This document shows, piece by piece, positions 55,038-64,000 of a stretch of DNA of 64,000 bases. Under the pieces are notes generated by a model, which worked only from the letters and a program-made list of their open reading frames with translations, ran no database searches and was not told the DNA's origin. The stretch's first letter is position 1. Each line of letters starts with the position of its first letter. The position numbers and the translations under genes are program-made. Origin of the DNA: Candidatus Bathyarchaeota archaeon (GTDB taxonomy: Archaea; Thermoproteota; Bathyarchaeia; Bathyarchaeales; Bathycorpusculaceae); the NCBI GenBank assembly GCA_026014665.1, contig JAOZHX010000022.1, positions 124,001 to 188,000 on the forward strand, given 5' to 3'.

Positions 55038-56261
55038 ATGCAAAGATCATACACACGCTTGCTAGGCGTAGTTGGCAAGCCAAACACTGGCAAATCTACA
55101 TTCTTCAGCGCTGCCACTTTAGCGGCGGCAGAAATTGCCAACTACCCGTTTACGACCATTAAGCCCAACCGAGGCGTAGGCTACGTCCGAACTCCCTGCG
55201 TTCACCCAGAATTTCATGTACAAGATAACCCAAGAAACAGCCTCTGCCTAGATGGTACACGGCTTGTTCCCATAGAACTAATCGATATAGCAGGCATCGT
55301 GCCGGGCGCTTGGGAAGGACGCGGCTTGGGCAACCAGTTCCTTGACGAAATCCGCCGAGCAGACGCCTTAATCCATATAGTTGACGCTTCTGGCGGCACT
55401 GACTGCGAAGGCAAAACCTGCAAGCTAGGCGAGCACGATCCGGTTGAGGATGTGCAGTTTTTAGAGCGGGAAATAACGATGTGGATGGTAGTGATTCTAA
55501 AGAAGGATTGGGCAAAAATCGCACGTACCGCAGAAGCTGACAAAAAAGGCATAGCCCATCACCTTGAGGACCGCCTAACCGGACTTAGCATTAAACGTCA
55601 ATACGTTAATGAAGCTGTCCGCAGGGCGAATCTGAACCTTGATAAGCCTGCTACTTGGAGCGACGAAGACTTTTACCGCTTTGTAGACCAGTTAAGGCGC
55701 ATATCCAAACCTCTCTTGATCGTCGCCAACAAGATAGATTTGCCCACTGCCAAGGACAATGTTGAACGCATGAAAACACTTGGTTACACCGTTGTTCCCT
55801 GTTCAGCTGAAGCAGAATTAGCGTTGCGACGTGCCGCAGAGAAACAATTGATTGATTACAAGCCAGGCGACAACGACTTTAAGATAACTCAGCCTGAAAA
55901 GTTGACAACGGGGCAGATTCGAGCGCTAGAGCAAATAAAAGAAAAAATCCTCAAGACCCACGGTTCAACGGGTGTGCAAGAAGCTATAAACACTGCCTAC
56001 TTTAAACTGTTGAACATGATAACCGTTTACCCTGTAGAAGACATAGAACACCTCTCTGACCATAACGGGCGCGTTCTGCCAGACACATACCTGGTTCCGA
56101 AAGGCACAACCGCCCGTCAGTTCGCCTACATAATCCACACGGAACTGGGCGACGGCTTCCTCTACGCCGTAAATGCGCGAGACAAGCGTAGAATCGGCGA
56201 AGACGCCATCCTAAAAGACCGAGACGTTATCAGCATAATCAGCACCCAAAAAAGAGCATAA
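55038..56261 (+). CDS. ychF: YchF/OLA1-type P-loop NTPase with TGS domain
   Basis: 407 aa. G1 GKPNTGKSTFFSA, G2/G3 FTTIKPN and DIAGIVPGAWEGRGLGNQFL, NKID-type ANKIDLP. A helical insert lies in the middle and a C-terminal TGS domain ends in GRVLPDTYLVPKGTTARQFA. OLA1/YchF proteins prefer ATP and contact the ribosome and stress machinery. Here the G4 motif reads NKID, so GTP is equally possible. Start ATG 55038. It is in an independent transcription unit. Confidence 0.9.
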   Translation: MQRSYTRLLGVVGKPNTGKSTFFSAATLAAAEIANYPFTTIKPNRGVGYVRTPCVHPEFHVQDNPRNSLCLDGTRLVPIELIDIAGIVPGAWEGRGLGNQFLDEIRRADALIHIVDASGGTDCEGKTCKLGEHDPVEDVQFLEREITMWMVVILKKDWAKIARTAEADKKGIAHHLEDRLTGLSIKRQYVNEAVRRANLNLDKPATWSDEDFYRFVDQLRRISKPLLIVANKIDLPTAKDNVERMKTLGYTVVPCSAEAELALRRAAEKQLIDYKPGDNDFKITQPEKLTTGQIRALEQIKEKILKTHGSTGVQEAINTAYFKLLNMITVYPVEDIEHLSDHNGRVLPDTYLVPKGTTARQFAYIIHTELGDGFLYAVNARDKRRIGEDAILKDRDVISIISTQKRA

Positions 56262-56445
56262 TAATCAGATGGTTAAAAGAAGCTCAAAAAAGTTTGTTGA
56301 ATTCCAACTAAAAGATAGACTTCCTTAATGATTATGCACAGCCCGCAACCCAACGCCGAACGCAAACGCAAAAAGCCATTGTAAAGCTCACTAATGAGTG
56401 ATGAATAAGAGCCCCTTTGCCATCTGAACATCGAAAACATGGCGT

Positions 56446-57228
56446 TTATGCGCCGTATCTTCGTTTACGTTTCTGGAAGGTTCGAATGGCCCTGAGCAAA
56501 TCGATGAAGCGGAAGTCTGGCCAATAAACATCTAAAAACGCTAATTCGCTATACGCAGATTGCCAGAGTAGAAAGCCGCTAAGCCGCTCCTCACCTGAGG
56601 TTCGGATGATTAGGTCAGGTTCCTGCTTGGTCATGTGTGACGTATAGAGATATTTCTCGAACGTGCTTTCATGAATATCTTCGGGCTCTAACTCTCCTGC
56701 CTTGACTTTCTCCGCGATAACGCGTGCGGCATCAACGATCTCTGCCCTCCCACCATAGGCAAAAGCAAAATTCAAGAACTGATTATCGTAATCAGCCGTT
56801 GCTTCTTCAACATCACGGATGAGCTGCTGGAGAGCTTCCGGCAACATGTTGGTTCTCCCGATAACTTTTACATGAACTCTGTTGCGATGGATGCGATCAT
56901 CAGTTAGGAGCTTTTGAAATTTCTCTTCAGCAATCTTCATGATCTCCTCAACTTCTTTCTGCGAACGGCTAAAATTCTCAGTTGAAAAAGTGTACAGCGT
57001 AACGAATTTCACGTCGAGTTTTAGGCACCAATCAAGCAAGTTTTCAACGGTTTCGGCGCCCTGCTTGTGCCCAAGCCAGGGGTTAAGCTCGTTTTCTGAT
57101 GCCCAACGTCGGTTGCCGTCCAGAATAATGGCGATGTGTTCAACCTTGACTCCATTCTTGACCTGTTGCCAAAGCCATTTTTCATACATTTTGTATACGC
57201 CAAGGATAGAGAGAAGTCTTTTAAGCAC
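56446..57228 (-). CDS. uppS: cis-Prenyl diphosphate synthase (UppS)
   Basis: 260 aa. The pyrophosphate-binding loop IAIILDGNRRWA, YTFSTENFSR (with Ser and Asn of the TFS motif), and the IIRTSGEERLSGFLLWQ and SAYSELAFLDVYWPDF signatures of Z-type prenyltransferases are all present. It makes the long-chain polyprenyl diphosphate used as glycan carrier, in accord with the rhamnose genes in this window. Start could be GTG 57228 or ATG 57189. Confidence 0.95.
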   Translation of the reverse strand: MLKRLLSILGVYKMYEKWLWQQVKNGVKVEHIAIILDGNRRWASENELNPWLGHKQGAETVENLLDWCLKLDVKFVTLYTFSTENFSRSQKEVEEIMKIAEEKFQKLLTDDRIHRNRVHVKVIGRTNMLPEALQQLIRDVEEATADYDNQFLNFAFAYGGRAEIVDAARVIAEKVKAGELEPEDIHESTFEKYLYTSHMTKQEPDLIIRTSGEERLSGFLLWQSAYSELAFLDVYWPDFRFIDLLRAIRTFQKRKRRYGA

Positions 57229-57340
57229 TCGATGAGCCTCGGTGATTTCTTGTCTTTAATTGCGGTACTAGGGTAAATCCTTGAGGGTTTCAATTAAAGC
57301 TTACTATAATTACCCTCAAATCAATCTGGCTAATTTTATT

Positions 57341-58576
57341 TTAAAGTTCTTCTTCTTTTCCTTCGTTTTTCTTAAAGAAATCCTTTGCTGATCTGTTTAC
57401 AATATAAATAAGTAGAACTGAAGCTATGCCAATCAATATCCCCACGATGATGGTAAAGATAAAGTTCGAGAAGAATTGGTTATCTAACCCAATGACTGTT
57501 GATTCCTTGGTGTAGTAAGAGTAAATCAAGTTTGCCGTACCATCCAGCACCCAACGCGACCAGCCAACGGAAACAATCAGCGCAACATTCCGCAGCAATC
57601 GTGAATCTCTTTCAACATACAACCGTATGCTTCGTCCTAACAAAACAATGCTTATACCAACAATTAACAAATCTTCAACTCCCCAAAGGAAGAAAGTGAT
57701 AATTTTTGGCATGCTTTCGAGCCAAGCGCCGATGCTAGTGGGTAAGGGAGCAGCGCTGATGTTGACGTTTGCTATGCCTAAATAAACACTAATAGCGATA
57801 CATAAGATTCCAGCAATAATGGCGTAGTTTGAGATTTGAACGGGCAAAGGTGGCGGAGTGTATTCTTTTGCCCATTTGTACAAATCGCGGGTTGCTTTGT
57901 CAACACCGAATCCTTTAAGCAGCAGGAAACCGCCTACGACTATGACAATGGCTATGCCGTAGTAGTAGAGGGCACCGGGATAAATTTTTAAATTATCTAT
58001 CGCCCAAAGAACACCAAAAATTAGGACTAAGATGCCAGGTAAACCCAGAGCCATGCGTGCATATTTTGGCTCATCAATTAGAAGGCGAATGTACTTGGTA
58101 AACACTGCAGCAGTTTCTTCAATGGATTCGCTGTGTTTAATGACAATGCGACGAACTGAAGACACTGGCACTCTTGACTCCACAAGCGGCAGGACCGCCT
58201 CATCGGAGAACCCATCTGAAACAAGAATTACTTCATTTGCGCTGAAACTTTCAAGTAGACCGTTGAGTTCAGACACAAGTTTTCGGTCGGCACTAACTCC
58301 ACCTAACTCGGAGCCTGATATGGTTGCCACTTCAAAGATTTCTTCAGGCTGCTTTTCGTCATGAAGGCGGTCGTAAAGCCTCACGGCTTCAAACATGGCG
58401 TTGGCGTCTGGTTCTTCTGGGTCTTTTAGGGCTAAGGAAACTGCAGCATCAAGGTTTGTAGTGCGTCCTAGAAGCGGCGTTTTTATGCCGGCTTTAACTT
58501 CCAGATCGCCGTCTCTGTCAACGCATAAAATTAGGATACGCTTTTGCGTTTGCTGTTGCGTTTCCTTCTTAGCCAT
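57341..58576 (-). CDS. DUF373 family membrane protein
   Basis: 411 aa from ATG 58576 (MAKKETQQQTQ); GTG 58606 would add ten residues. The soluble N-domain begins RILILCVDRDGDLEVKAG, with SDGFSDEAVLPLV. At least seven hydrophobic segments follow in the C-terminal 230 residues (LALPGILVLIFGVLWAI-like runs). DUF373 (COG2237) is archaeal-specific and of unknown function. It lies 43 bases downstream of the coiled-coil gene on the same strand and is likely co-transcribed. Confidence 0.85.
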   Translation of the reverse strand: MAKKETQQQTQKRILILCVDRDGDLEVKAGIKTPLLGRTTNLDAAVSLALKDPEEPDANAMFEAVRLYDRLHDEKQPEEIFEVATISGSELGGVSADRKLVSELNGLLESFSANEVILVSDGFSDEAVLPLVESRVPVSSVRRIVIKHSESIEETAAVFTKYIRLLIDEPKYARMALGLPGILVLIFGVLWAIDNLKIYPGALYYYGIAIVIVVGGFLLLKGFGVDKATRDLYKWAKEYTPPPLPVQISNYAIIAGILCIAISVYLGIANVNISAAPLPTSIGAWLESMPKIITFFLWGVEDLLIVGISIVLLGRSIRLYVERDSRLLRNVALIVSVGWSRWVLDGTANLIYSYYTKESTVIGLDNQFFSNFIFTIIVGILIGIASVLLIYIVNRSAKDFFKKNEGKEEEL

Positions 58577-58618
58577 CCGTATCTCATATTCCTTTATAAT
58601 TGCCACTTAACTTTAAGC

Positions 58619-59560
58619 TTACGATTCCGCCTCATCTTCAGTATTTTCACTGTACATCAGTTGAAGCTCATCCCAGCTAACTTCTTCACCGCGTTGGAGC
58701 CTTTCCTTTGCTTGGGAGCCAATTTTCTCTTTAATCTCTTTCTCTTTGGCTGCTTTTTGTGCTTGTTCTTCTTTGCGTTTGGCTAATTCCTCTTTTCTTT
58801 TTGCGTCTTCTTCTCTCCAGCGAGCTTGGTTTTGCTCTCGAATAGCAACCTTTATCCCAGCGGATTGATCGTAGAGCAACCTTAATTGGGCGTAGAGAAG
58901 GTTGTTTTGCTCTTTGGTTTTTATGAACGCTTGATGAAGGCTGTCAGCTTCAGCTCGATCCTTTTTTAAGGCTTCCATTTTCTGCATCATCATGGCATGA
59001 AGGTCTTGGCTTTTCTTAGCTAAATCCGTTAATTCTTGATGATAAGCGTCGGCTTGGGTGTCGAAGTTTTTTCGATGCTCAAGCAATTCATTGATTTTTT
59101 TGCGTTGTGCATCAATTTTTTTGTACCCGCTTAGCTGAATTTCGAGCGCTTTGACCTGTTCGATGAGTTCCTTTTCTTCCTTGAGGTCAAGGGATGTTGT
59201 GGATATTTTCCATTCGATAGAGTCGAGTTCTTCTTTAAGTTGACGTTGGCTTACCCGCGGCAGGTTCTTCTTTAATGCCTCGATTTTATCTTGAAGCGTT
59301 TTAATCTCATCCATTATTGGATCGGTGTTGGCTCTCACGGCGTCTCTTTGCTGTTTGAGTAACTTTACGCGCTCATTTAAGGCATCGCGTTCAGCTTTGA
59401 TTTTGTTGATTTCTTCGCGGGATTGCTTTACCTGCTGGTGCAGCATGTTTCTTTTTTCAATGTATTTCTTGATTGATTCGTTGCCTTCGCTGATTTGCTT
59501 TTTTATCTTATCGATTTGCAGGTTTATGTTGGTGATCTGAGTTGTTTTTTGCTCGGTCAA
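58619..59560 (-). CDS. Long coiled-coil protein
   Basis: 313 aa, almost entirely heptad-repeat helix (KKQISEGNESIKKYIEKRN, EEINKIKAERDALNERVKL), matching COG1340-like archaeal coiled-coil proteins. The C-terminal 60 residues are basic and acidic charged. Possibly SMC-like in appearance but without any ATPase motif. Its upstream neighbour (divergent) is aIF2-beta, and the DUF373 gene follows. Function unknown. Confidence 0.72.
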   Translation of the reverse strand: MTEQKTTQITNINLQIDKIKKQISEGNESIKKYIEKRNMLHQQVKQSREEINKIKAERDALNERVKLLKQQRDAVRANTDPIMDEIKTLQDKIEALKKNLPRVSQRQLKEELDSIEWKISTTSLDLKEEKELIEQVKALEIQLSGYKKIDAQRKKINELLEHRKNFDTQADAYHQELTDLAKKSQDLHAMMMQKMEALKKDRAEADSLHQAFIKTKEQNNLLYAQLRLLYDQSAGIKVAIREQNQARWREEDAKRKEELAKRKEEQAQKAAKEKEIKEKIGSQAKERLQRGEEVSWDELQLMYSENTEDEAES

Positions 59561-59618
59561 GAGTTAGCCTCTTGGATGTTTTGATTTATACATAGGTTGT
59601 GGCTTCGAAATTTATATT

Positions 59619-59650
59619 GGTTTACGTATAAATCGGTTGACGTACAAATC
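59619..59650. repeat. Tandem imperfect 16-bp repeat between divergent genes
   Basis: GGTTTACGTATAAATC followed directly by GGTTGACGTACAAATC; 14 of 16 bases match. It lies between the divergent coiled-coil and aIF2-beta genes, about 60 and 80 bases from their starts. TACGTATA inside the first copy is itself near-palindromic. Could be a binding site for a dimeric regulator. Confidence 0.4.
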
Positions 59651-59726
59651 AAACATTACTGCGAAACTCGGTTTTGTGTAATAATCTTAAATACTGTGCT
59701 CGTGCATGTTTGTGTGAAGTGAAAAC

Positions 59727-60137
59727 ATGACCTTCAACTATGATGAGCTGCTAAAGCGAGCATGCACTCAAATGCCAGAAATCTCAGCGAAGCGTGAACG
59801 ATTAGAGTTACCAAGGATTATTATTCAAACAGTCGGTATGCGAACCATAATCTCAAACTTTAAGGAAATCGCAGATGCACTTGACCGTGACCCACAACAC
59901 ATTTTAAAATTTCTTACAAGAGAGATGGCTACTGCTGCAACTTTTCAAGATTCACGAGCAATATTCCAAGGTAAATTCCAGCGGGATAGTTTCGAGCGAC
60001 TGTTGCAACGGTATATGGAAGGCTATGTTATCTGTCCAGTTTGCAAGCGACCTGATACCCGAATTGTTAAGGAAAAACGTTTATCTTTTCTTGTTTGTAA
60101 TGCCTGTGGAGCAAAGTCGTCTATCAAGCAGCTATGA
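59727..60137 (+). CDS. Translation initiation factor aIF2, beta subunit
   Basis: 136 aa. Central domain FNYDELLKRACTQMP, RIIIQTVGMRT, then DRDPQHILKFLTREMAT. The C-terminal zinc ribbon is YVICPVCKRPDTR and VCNACGAKS. It belongs to the aIF2 trimer that delivers initiator Met-tRNA. Standard archaeal length. A DUF424 gene follows 10 bases later, a common archaeal pair. Confidence 0.95.
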   Translation: MTFNYDELLKRACTQMPEISAKRERLELPRIIIQTVGMRTIISNFKEIADALDRDPQHILKFLTREMATAATFQDSRAIFQGKFQRDSFERLLQRYMEGYVICPVCKRPDTRIVKEKRLSFLVCNACGAKSSIKQL

Positions 60138-60147
60138 GCGGAAAATC

Positions 60148-60444
60148 ATGGAAGTTTACCTAAATCTCAGAAAAGTTGGGGGTAATGTGTTACTTGCGGT
60201 GTGCGATTGCGATCTTTTAGGCAGAACTCTTCGAGAGGGAAAAATTGTTTTTCGCATAAAAGATGAATTCTACAATGGTCGAAAAGCAACTCTCGATGAG
60301 GCTGTTGGATTAATTGACAATTCTACTGTTGTAAATCTTGTCGGAAAAAACTGTGTGGAGAAAGCCATTGAACAGGGATACGTTCACCCTGAAGCGGTAC
60401 TTAAAATCGAGGGTGTTCCACACGCTCAAATAGTGAAGCTTTAG
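60148..60444 (+). CDS. DUF424 family protein
   Basis: 98 aa from ATG 60148 (MEVYLNLRKVGGNVLLAVCD). A longer frame from 60025 overlaps aIF2-beta in another frame and is rejected. DGKxGRTLREGKIVFRI-like (LLGRTLREGKIVFRIKDEFY) and VNLVGKNCVEKAIEQGY match DUF424. The family commonly follows aIF2-beta in archaea. Its stop overlaps the WbqC stop by 4 bases (convergent). Confidence 0.85.
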   Translation: MEVYLNLRKVGGNVLLAVCDCDLLGRTLREGKIVFRIKDEFYNGRKATLDEAVGLIDNSTVVNLVGKNCVEKAIEQGYVHPEAVLKIEGVPHAQIVKL

Positions 60445-61187
60445 TCTGTTGTAGCGATTAGTGGATTAGGAAGCGTTGGTCTATGTGGGTTTTTTGTCGT
60501 TTTTAGTGTTCCGCCTTTGAGGATTATTTCCTTGGCTTGCGGTCCCATATTGAATAGTAAATCTATAATCGACATGTTGGGTTGGAAGCCTTCAAAGTTT
60601 TGTTTGTAGATTGGATGGTCGTAGTTGTGCCATTGTACCTCGATGTTTGCCTCTGTAAACAAGTCTTCTTTAACATAGGCTCTTCCGCCTGATCCTGAGA
60701 GGTATTGGTCTGCGCCTATAAATTTGCACATTGAGATAAGTTTTTCATTTTTCTCTGTGCCAAAATATGGAAATTCTGAGGAGCGAATCATCTTCGGATT
60801 TATGCCAAGTATTTTAGCGATGGTTTTAATTAGGTGGAGGTCAAGCTCGATTAAGAGTTCGTGATTTGAAGTTAGCACATCTTCTATTATAGGATAATAT
60901 TGTTTAAAGTACGGGGTTTTGCGATAGTTTTGACTGATTAAAGCCAATTGCCTGTTCTGCCATTGGTTTCCTGATATTTTTATATCTTTAATGGTCTGTG
61001 GGTGACCATGGGTTATTGGTACGGTAAGCCATTCCCATCCCTGCTTGGTCCTGATTTTGTTTCTATTGTGAAAACCTCCATGCTGATATTGGGCATCGTC
61101 ATAAATGATGAATGTGTCGCATCTGGCAAGCTTATCGAAGAAGCCAAGCCATGGAATGTATTCTGGCTGGTGAACGAACACTAGCAT
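60441..61187 (-). CDS. WbqC-family protein
   Basis: 248 aa. VFVHQPEYIPWLGFFDKLAR, DTFIIYDDAQYQHGGFHNRN and WLTVPI match the WbqC family, associated with lipopolysaccharide and surface sugar biosynthesis and possibly acting as an aminotransferase or acyltransferase. Substrate unknown. It stands alone here and could serve surface polysaccharide assembly with the rml genes. Confidence 0.88.
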   Translation of the reverse strand: MLVFVHQPEYIPWLGFFDKLARCDTFIIYDDAQYQHGGFHNRNKIRTKQGWEWLTVPITHGHPQTIKDIKISGNQWQNRQLALISQNYRKTPYFKQYYPIIEDVLTSNHELLIELDLHLIKTIAKILGINPKMIRSSEFPYFGTEKNEKLISMCKFIGADQYLSGSGGRAYVKEDLFTEANIEVQWHNYDHPIYKQNFEGFQPNMSIIDLLFNMGPQAKEIILKGGTLKTTKNPHRPTLPNPLIATTD

Positions 61188-61392
61188 ATTTCTTCCTCAA
61201 AGAGGTGCTGTTTATGCTTGATAAAAGGGGACCGATTTCGAATCATTGGGTATGCAGGAGAGGCGGCAACTAAGATTATTCGTATTTACGTTCGCTTAAA
61301 CAAGACAACCTCTATCAACTATTATGAAACAGTTTGTTATATAAGGACTTGTTGTAGGTTGCTGTAACCACAACTATCAATTGAGCGACTGA

Positions 61393-62541
61393 TTACTCTA
61401 AGCAAGCAGCTGCTTCAGAGAGGAGCCTACGTACTGGTAAGCGCTGGGGGCAAATCGCTTCACATTGACCACAATAGATGCAGTTGCTTGCTCGCCTCTC
61501 AGGAGGCACAGTTTTGTGAAATTTTGCTTTAATCCTATCTTGCTGATTTGGTTCTCGTCGTTTAGTTGAATATTCATTTAGGTACGCCAAGTTAAGGGGA
61601 ATGTCGATGTTTTGGGGGCAATGGCTGCAGTAGTGGCATTTAGTACAACCGATGTGCCCGTAATCAAGGAAAAGTTCCCTTGATCGCGCCAGTACCTGCA
61701 TTTCTTTTTGGCTGAGCGTGTTTACGCCTGAGTTACAGGCGCTTTCTACATTATCTTTGACTTGTTTGAGGCTGTTCATACCGCTCAGCGCTAGGGAAAC
61801 TTCCGGTTGATTCCAAACCCACTGCAGAGCCCAATCAGATGCGGAACGGTTGACACCGGCTTTTTGCCATTCCATTTGGATCTCCATAGGTGGATTGACC
61901 GCAAGCAAACCGCCTGCCAGCGGCTCCATAACCACGACACCTAAGCCCTTGGAGGCGGCATACTTCAAACCGCTTTTTCCAGCCTGAAAATCCTCGTCTA
62001 AATAGTTGTATTGGATTTGGCAAAACGTCCAGCCATCATACCCATCGACTATCTCTTTAAAAATCTCTAATTCGTCGTGGAAGCTGAAGCCCAAGTATCC
62101 AAGTTTGCCTTTGGCAATCTGTTTCTCTGCCCATTCGATCATGCCCAACTCTTGCACTCTGTTCCATAATTGTTTAGTGAGGCTGTGGAACAGGTAGAAA
62201 TCAATGAAGTTGGTGCTTAACCGCTTCATCTGCAAATTCAAAATTTCATCGAGTTCAGCTTTATGTTTCACCATGAACACTGGCATTTTTGTTGCGACTT
62301 TGGCTCTACCTCTGTACTTGCCTGAAAGGGCTTTGCCAACGGCGACTTCGCTGTTTCCATCATGATAAGTGAAAGCTGTGTCGATGTAGTTTACGCCTTG
62401 ATCGAGGGCATAACGGATTAGTTTCACAGTTAGAGGCTGGTTGACGTTGGTTTGGTTATCTCCGATGACGGGGAGACGCATGGTACCAAAACCAAGAGCA
62501 GATGGTTTCCAATCGAGCTTTCCGAAGGAACGGAACTTCAC
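61393..62541 (-). CDS. Aldo/keto reductase with C-terminal ferredoxin domain
   Basis: 382 aa. TIM-barrel AKR with YIDTAFTYHDGNSEVAVGKAL (catalytic Asp, Tyr), FYLFHSLTK (the His site), GVVMEPLAGGLLA. The C-terminal part from about residue 285 carries two iron-sulfur motifs, GCTKCHYCSHCPQ and CIYCGQCEAICPQ. Such Fe-S AKRs are common in anaerobes and may pass electrons from ferredoxin to a carbonyl substrate. Substrate unknown. Confidence 0.92.
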   Translation of the reverse strand: MKFRSFGKLDWKPSALGFGTMRLPVIGDNQTNVNQPLTVKLIRYALDQGVNYIDTAFTYHDGNSEVAVGKALSGKYRGRAKVATKMPVFMVKHKAELDEILNLQMKRLSTNFIDFYLFHSLTKQLWNRVQELGMIEWAEKQIAKGKLGYLGFSFHDELEIFKEIVDGYDGWTFCQIQYNYLDEDFQAGKSGLKYAASKGLGVVVMEPLAGGLLAVNPPMEIQMEWQKAGVNRSASDWALQWVWNQPEVSLALSGMNSLKQVKDNVESACNSGVNTLSQKEMQVLARSRELFLDYGHIGCTKCHYCSHCPQNIDIPLNLAYLNEYSTKRREPNQQDRIKAKFHKTVPPERRASNCIYCGQCEAICPQRLPVRRLLSEAAACLE

Positions 62542-62657
62542 TTAAAACCCTGAGTTGACTAGAACTGGATTCAATTAATAGGTTTAGGGTTGTATTAGTA
62601 CAACACTCAACTCATAACTCTGCATGATAAGCGAATAATCAATAAATTTAATTAACG

Positions 62658-64000
62658 ATGCCTCTTACATGGTACTTTAAATCGTCCGAGCCCTACAAAA
62701 TGAGATTTACCATCAAAAAATTGCTGTCTATGCGTACCATCGGAGTTATTCTTGCAGCTTTGCTTGTTCTATCAGCCTTAAATACCTACTTAATTCTAGA
62801 AGGCATACGCTCATCTATGAGCACCAACACCGTCAACTACGATTACGTGCTTTCCCAAGACGGCAGCACATACAAACTAAAAAACATGTTAACAGGCATC
62901 GTGACAAATGTTCCTGCGAGTGCGTCCACAGCCGTCAATTCCGCCTTAGTTGAGGGCAAATCAGTTTACTTAAACCCTGGAACCTACGTTCTAACCGATG
63001 ACATTGTAGTTTCTAATAAACTGAATGCAAAAATCATGAGCGATGGCGCCATCATACTCGGCAACGGACATAGAATAATCATTTATGGTGAAGACCATAC
63101 TGCCTCTCGTTATGCACTCATTTCAGGCTTTACGATAATCAACGCTACCATTAGAGTGGAAAACTCCTTTGCTACGACCATACAGAATGTCGTATTCGAA
63201 AACGTCACAACTGCAATAGAATTTGCTAACACAAAAACTTGGAGCGAATACAACAAGGTGGAAAACTGCCAATTCATCAACTTCACTGAAGGAATCGCCT
63301 TCCGCACCCCGGTTGGCAACGCCACTGGCTCTTATGCTAGCTCCATAATTGAACGCTGCTCCTTTAACCACAAAGATTTTTCAGTTGGTATAAACGTTGA
63401 GCGATTAGCGGAATTTTCAGACAGCCAAATGCAGGATGTCAGGTTTTGGCTGGGAGAAAACGGCCGTGAAAACCAAACAGCGATGTTAGTTGATGGTTCT
63501 ATGTATCAAACTTTGCTTTTGGGCGTGGTGTTCGAATCGTTTACAGATGACCCAGTCTATCTTTTCGCAATCGACTTGGCACAACACTGCGACCCTGCTC
63601 CGATCCTTGATGGAGGCGTTAGTTTTCTGGGCAACTGGACGGCTAAGGTGCATAATCCCTACGCAATTTGGCTTTCAGGGGTTGGTAGCGTTTTTAGTCG
63701 TGAACATGAAAGTGTCCCTGTTGGAACGAACAATCAATATGCAGGTAACTTGACGATTCAGTGCCGTCCACTTAAAGTTTCATATTTTAAGCCTAAGATT
63801 GAGGTGTCAGGTGGCTTTAGCTCGGGTGAAACCGTGACCGTTAGAATCCGCATAGAATACCTCGATAACGTTATTTCAAATGGCATAGTGCGCACTTTTA
63901 CCTCGAGTGAATCGGTTTGGCTCACCGATGATGAGATGTTGGCATTGTATCCTTCCCAGAGCATAATTTGGGCAATTCTTGTTGATGCTAAAACCACTGC
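62658..64000 (+). CDS. Membrane-anchored right-handed beta-helix protein (runs off window)
   Basis: The frame is open to the end at 64000 and was verified by hand from ATG 62658 (alternative ATG 62700, MRFTIKKLLSMRTI). The N-terminus has a hydrophobic helix (IGVILAALLVLSALNTYLIL), then an extracellular region with repeated strand-turn units typical of pectate-lyase-like beta-helices: ISGFTIINATIRVEN, IQNVVFENVTTAIEF, VENCQFINFTEG, IIERCSFNH. Likely surface-exposed, cell-surface polysaccharide binding or cleaving; substrate unknown. N-glycosylation sequons (N-x-T/S) are frequent. Confidence 0.75.
   Translation, partial: MPLTWYFKSSEPYKMRFTIKKLLSMRTIGVILAALLVLSALNTYLILEGIRSSMSTNTVNYDYVLSQDGSTYKLKNMLTGIVTNVPASASTAVNSALVEGKSVYLNPGTYVLTDDIVVSNKLNAKIMSDGAIILGNGHRIIIYGEDHTASRYALISGFTIINATIRVENSFATTIQNVVFENVTTAIEFANTKTWSEYNKVENCQFINFTEGIAFRTPVGNATGSYASSIIERCSFNHKDFSVGINVERLAEFSDSQMQDVRFWLGENGRENQTAMLVDGSMYQTLLLGVVFESFTDDPVYLFAIDLAQHCDPAPILDGGVSFLGNWTAKVHNPYAIWLSGVGSVFSREHESVPVGTNNQYAGNLTIQCRPLKVSYFKPKIEVSGGFSSGETVTVRIRIEYLDNVISNGIVRTFTSSESVWLTDDEMLALYPSQSIIWAILVDAKTT

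Overview
The window is a gene-dense chromosomal segment of an archaeon with moderate G+C. Archaeal markers include GatD/GatE, archaeal DnaG, family-B DNA polymerase, aIF2-beta with a DUF424 neighbour, RNase P protein 4, archaeal Elp3, DUF211, DUF373 and COG4742-type regulators. Split tRNA genes with bulge-helix-bulge (BHB) introns point the same way. The mixture, including an archaeal hoxEFUYH hydrogenase and a PfkA-type phosphofructokinase, resembles Bathyarchaeia-like TACK archaea. That placement is inference and was not tested by any search.

Layout. 1-3.8 kb (minus): the start of enolase, preceded by two tandem MutS-like ATPases without mismatch-recognition domains. 4.6-11.3 kb: a P-type proton ATPase, small membrane and DUF proteins, an encapsulin-type ferritin-like protein, a CYTH protein, a soluble HAD phosphatase and a CBS-pair protein. 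11.6-14.6 kb: tRNA-Gly(GCC) with a non-canonical intron, glycerate 2-kinase and a glucosylglycerate-synthase-like glycosyltransferase. 14.6-18.1 kb: an accessory-looking stretch with small winged-helix regulators, a ParA/MinD-like ATPase of odd codon usage, a G-poor tract and two copies of a dispersed small-ORF repeat. 18.4-26.5 kb: tRNA-Tyr(GUA) with two introns, PfkA, a GT4 glycosyltransferase, the G+C-rich elp3-gatD-gatE operon and tRNA-Lys(CUU). 26.7-32.6 kb: a membrane-linked regulator and a complete hoxEFUYH bidirectional [NiFe] hydrogenase operon. 32.8-40.8 kb: an ADP-forming acyl-CoA synthetase/GNAT fusion, a hemerythrin, YhbY and Rpp21 proteins, and a dTDP-rhamnose operon (rmlA-C-B-D). 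41.3-47.8 kb: regulators, a UbiA prenyltransferase, an ABC-2 exporter and a homocitrate/isopropylmalate synthase family enzyme. 48.3-52.9 kb: PolB, DnaG and a ParB-like protein. 52.9-64 kb: an S53 peptidase interrupted by an amber codon, YchF, cis-prenyltransferase, DUF373 and coiled-coil proteins, aIF2-beta/DUF424, WbqC, a ferredoxin-tailed aldo/keto reductase and the start of a beta-helix surface protein.

How the genes work together. Central carbon and energy metabolism is represented by enolase, PfkA, glycerate kinase, the acyl-CoA synthetase and the NAD(P)-linked hydrogenase. Surface and lipid assembly is represented by dTDP-rhamnose synthesis, UppS, UbiA, WbqC and glycosyltransferases. 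Information processing is represented by PolB, DnaG, GatDE, Elp3, aIF2-beta and RNase P.

Most notable observations. (1) A dispersed repeat of 57 codons occurs four times (near 4.3, 14.9, 18.0 and 41.0 kb). Synonymous codon changes and a CxxC motif suggest an undescribed small protein family. (2) Two tRNA genes carry three BHB introns, two of them 30 nt long at non-canonical sites. (3) The family-B polymerase has lost the acidic residues of all three exonuclease motifs. (4) Three genes appear to start at CTG, each behind a good ribosome binding site. (5) The S53 protease is broken by one TAG where a Trp is expected.
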